The notes below the pieces were generated by a model. It did no database searches and was not told where the DNA came from. It saw only the letters and a list, made by a program, of their open reading frames with translations. This document shows positions 11,531 through 12,438 of a stretch of DNA of 12,438 bases, piece by piece. The position numbers and the translations under genes were made by a program. The stretch's first letter is position 1, and every line of letters begins with the position of its first letter. The DNA comes from Fimbriimonadaceae bacterium (GTDB taxonomy: Bacteria; Armatimonadota; Fimbriimonadia; Fimbriimonadales; Fimbriimonadaceae). The stretch is taken from NCBI GenBank assembly GCA_025451715.1, contig JANWJY010000107.1, forward strand, positions 1 through 12,438. Reading direction: 5' to 3'.

Positions 11531-12438
11531 TTACGTGTGGTACTCGGCGTTGATCCGCACGGAGCCGTAACCGAAGTCGCACGTGAACACCGTCGCTGGC
11601 GGCCCTGCGCCGATCACGAGGTCGATCACGACCTCGTCCGACCGCAAGGCGGTCGAAGCGCGCTTGTGGTCGAACGCCGCCGGGGAGCCGTGCTCGAAGA
11701 GCACGTGCCGCTCGCCGTTCGACCAAATGGTCAGTACGGCCTTCTGTGGGTCGAACGCGACTCCGGCCCTGCCGGCCGCTGCGAGGATGCGTCCCCAGTT
11801 CGGGTCGCAGCCGAACATCGCGGTCTTCACGAGCGGCGAGTTGGCGATCGTCATCGCAACTCGCTTGGGGTCGTCGCTGCCCGTCACGCGCACCTCGATC
11901 AGCTTGGTCGCGCCCTCTCCGTCGCGCGCGATCTGCTTGGCGAGGCTGACGCACACCTCGTGCATGGCCCGGTCCAGGTCTTCATCGCTCGGCTCGATAC
12001 CGCTCGCCCCGTTCGCAAAGGCGAGGACCATGTCGTTCGTCGATGTGTCGCCATCGACCGTTAGGCAGTTGAAGCTCGCGTCGCAGGCCGTGCGAAGGGA
12101 GGCGTCCAGCCTCGCCGAGTCCACTTTGAGGTCGGTCACGAGGAACCCGAGCATCGTCGCCATGTCGGGTGCGATCATCCCCGAGCCCTTACCAGCCGCG
12201 TAGACCGTCGCATCACCGATTGCGGCATAAGCGAACTTCTCGATCAGGTCGGTCGTGAGGATCGCCTCAAGAAAGGGTGCGGGGTCGTCGGAAAGCGATA
12301 CGGACGCCTCGCTGATGCCGTGCTCGACCTTTGCCATGTCGATCAACTGACCGATCACGCCTGTCTGCGCAACCGCAACCTCGAGGTCCGGCACACCGAC
12401 CGCCTCGCCGACGAGCTCGGTCATCTTGAGAACGTCAC
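11531..12438 (-). CDS. argJ: Bifunctional ArgJ, glutamate N-acetyltransferase (N-terminus beyond window)
   Basis: ArgJ transfers acetyl from N-acetylornithine to glutamate (and in bifunctional forms also uses acetyl-CoA) in arginine synthesis. It is made as a precursor that cleaves itself before a Thr. Visible residues include AQTGVIGQ, the form of the family's STGVIG segment that here has Ala-Gln in place of Ser. KGSGMIAPDMATMLGF follows, with cleavage expected between Ala and Thr; that Thr is the nucleophile of the beta subunit. DGDTSTNDMVL and FGCDPNWGRI are further hallmarks, and the C-terminus SVRINAEYHT matches the family end. The frame stays open to the window edge (DVLK precedes the Met at 12424), so that Met is not the true start; roughly 100 residues are probably missing. 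No other arg genes are in view. Whether it is mono- or bifunctional cannot be decided. Confidence 0.95.
   Translation of the reverse strand, partial: DVLKMTELVGEAVGVPDLEVAVAQTGVIGQLIDMAKVEHGISEASVSLSDDPAPFLEAILTTDLIEKFAYAAIGDATVYAAGKGSGMIAPDMATMLGFLVTDLKVDSARLDASLRTACDASFNCLTVDGDTSTNDMVLAFANGASGIEPSDEDLDRAMHEVCVSLAKQIARDGEGATKLIEVRVTGSDDPKRVAMTIANSPLVKTAMFGCDPNWGRILAAAGRAGVAFDPQKAVLTIWSNGERHVLFEHGSPAAFDHKRASTALRSDEVVIDLVIGAGPPATVFTCDFGYGSVRINAEYHT

Noticed and set aside
10926..11570. Long plus-strand frame opposite mdh
   Set aside because: Antisense to the catalytic core of the dehydrogenase, Val/Asp/Glu-rich shadow composition, no motif.
1..12438. CRISPR array, tRNA/rRNA, insertion sequence or phage features
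   Set aside because: No regularly spaced repeats, clover-leaf-like segments, transposase or terminal inverted repeats were seen; nearly all of the window is filled by the listed genes.

Overview
The window is about 60% G+C, gene-dense bacterial chromosome with no mobile elements, tRNA/rRNA genes or CRISPR visible. It carries twelve protein genes (two cut by the window edges) in three blocks. A Pup-type proteasome locus together with a Pup of the UBact type (C-terminal block with KRMKRVDPDQ and a terminal RSGQ), double-membrane style lipoprotein signals and TTG starts point away from Actinobacteria. They suggest a Gram-negative-type lineage in which UBact has been reported (Armatimonadota/Fimbriimonadia, Nitrospirota, Verrucomicrobiota and others). 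I favour Armatimonadota-like, but this is inference from recall, not a database result.

Block 1 (minus strand, 4694 to 1): an HDOD-domain gene, then a separate transcription unit consisting of a poly-glycine lipoprotein, dop (Pup deamidase/depupylase), pup and prcB (proteasome beta subunit, running off the left edge). The last four are tightly coupled: TAATG overlap lipoprotein/dop, ATGA overlap dop/pup, ATGA overlap pup/prcB. A well-formed sigma70-like promoter (TTGCTA, 17-bp spacer, TATCAT) lies just ahead of the lipoprotein, and a 12-bp perfect palindrome lies upstream of it. In this unit Dop would convert the C-terminal Gln of Pup to Glu, a ligase (PafA, not in the window) would attach it to proteins, and the PrcB/PrcA chamber would degrade them. 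The first gene of the unit, a surface or periplasmic lipoprotein of unknown function, is the unexpected partner.

Block 2 (plus strand, 4882 to 7390): yceD (DUF177), plsX and fabH, each overlapping the next by 4 bp. plsX starts at a TTG overlapping the yceD stop. PlsX and FabH link phospholipid and fatty-acid synthesis. The rpmF (L32) gene that usually lies between yceD and plsX is absent. The divergent spacer 4695-4881 between blocks 1 and 2 holds an 11-bp palindrome and a two-part hairpin.

Block 3 (minus strand, 12438 to 7394): argJ (N-terminus beyond the right edge), a malate dehydrogenase of LDH-like type, an LCM-family SAM methyltransferase, a 67-aa conserved-looking small protein, a ribokinase-family sugar kinase and a membrane-anchored protein of unknown function. 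This is a set of housekeeping and unknown genes in the same direction with short gaps, with no obvious shared pathway. Its last gene meets fabH tail to tail with only 3 bp between stop codons.
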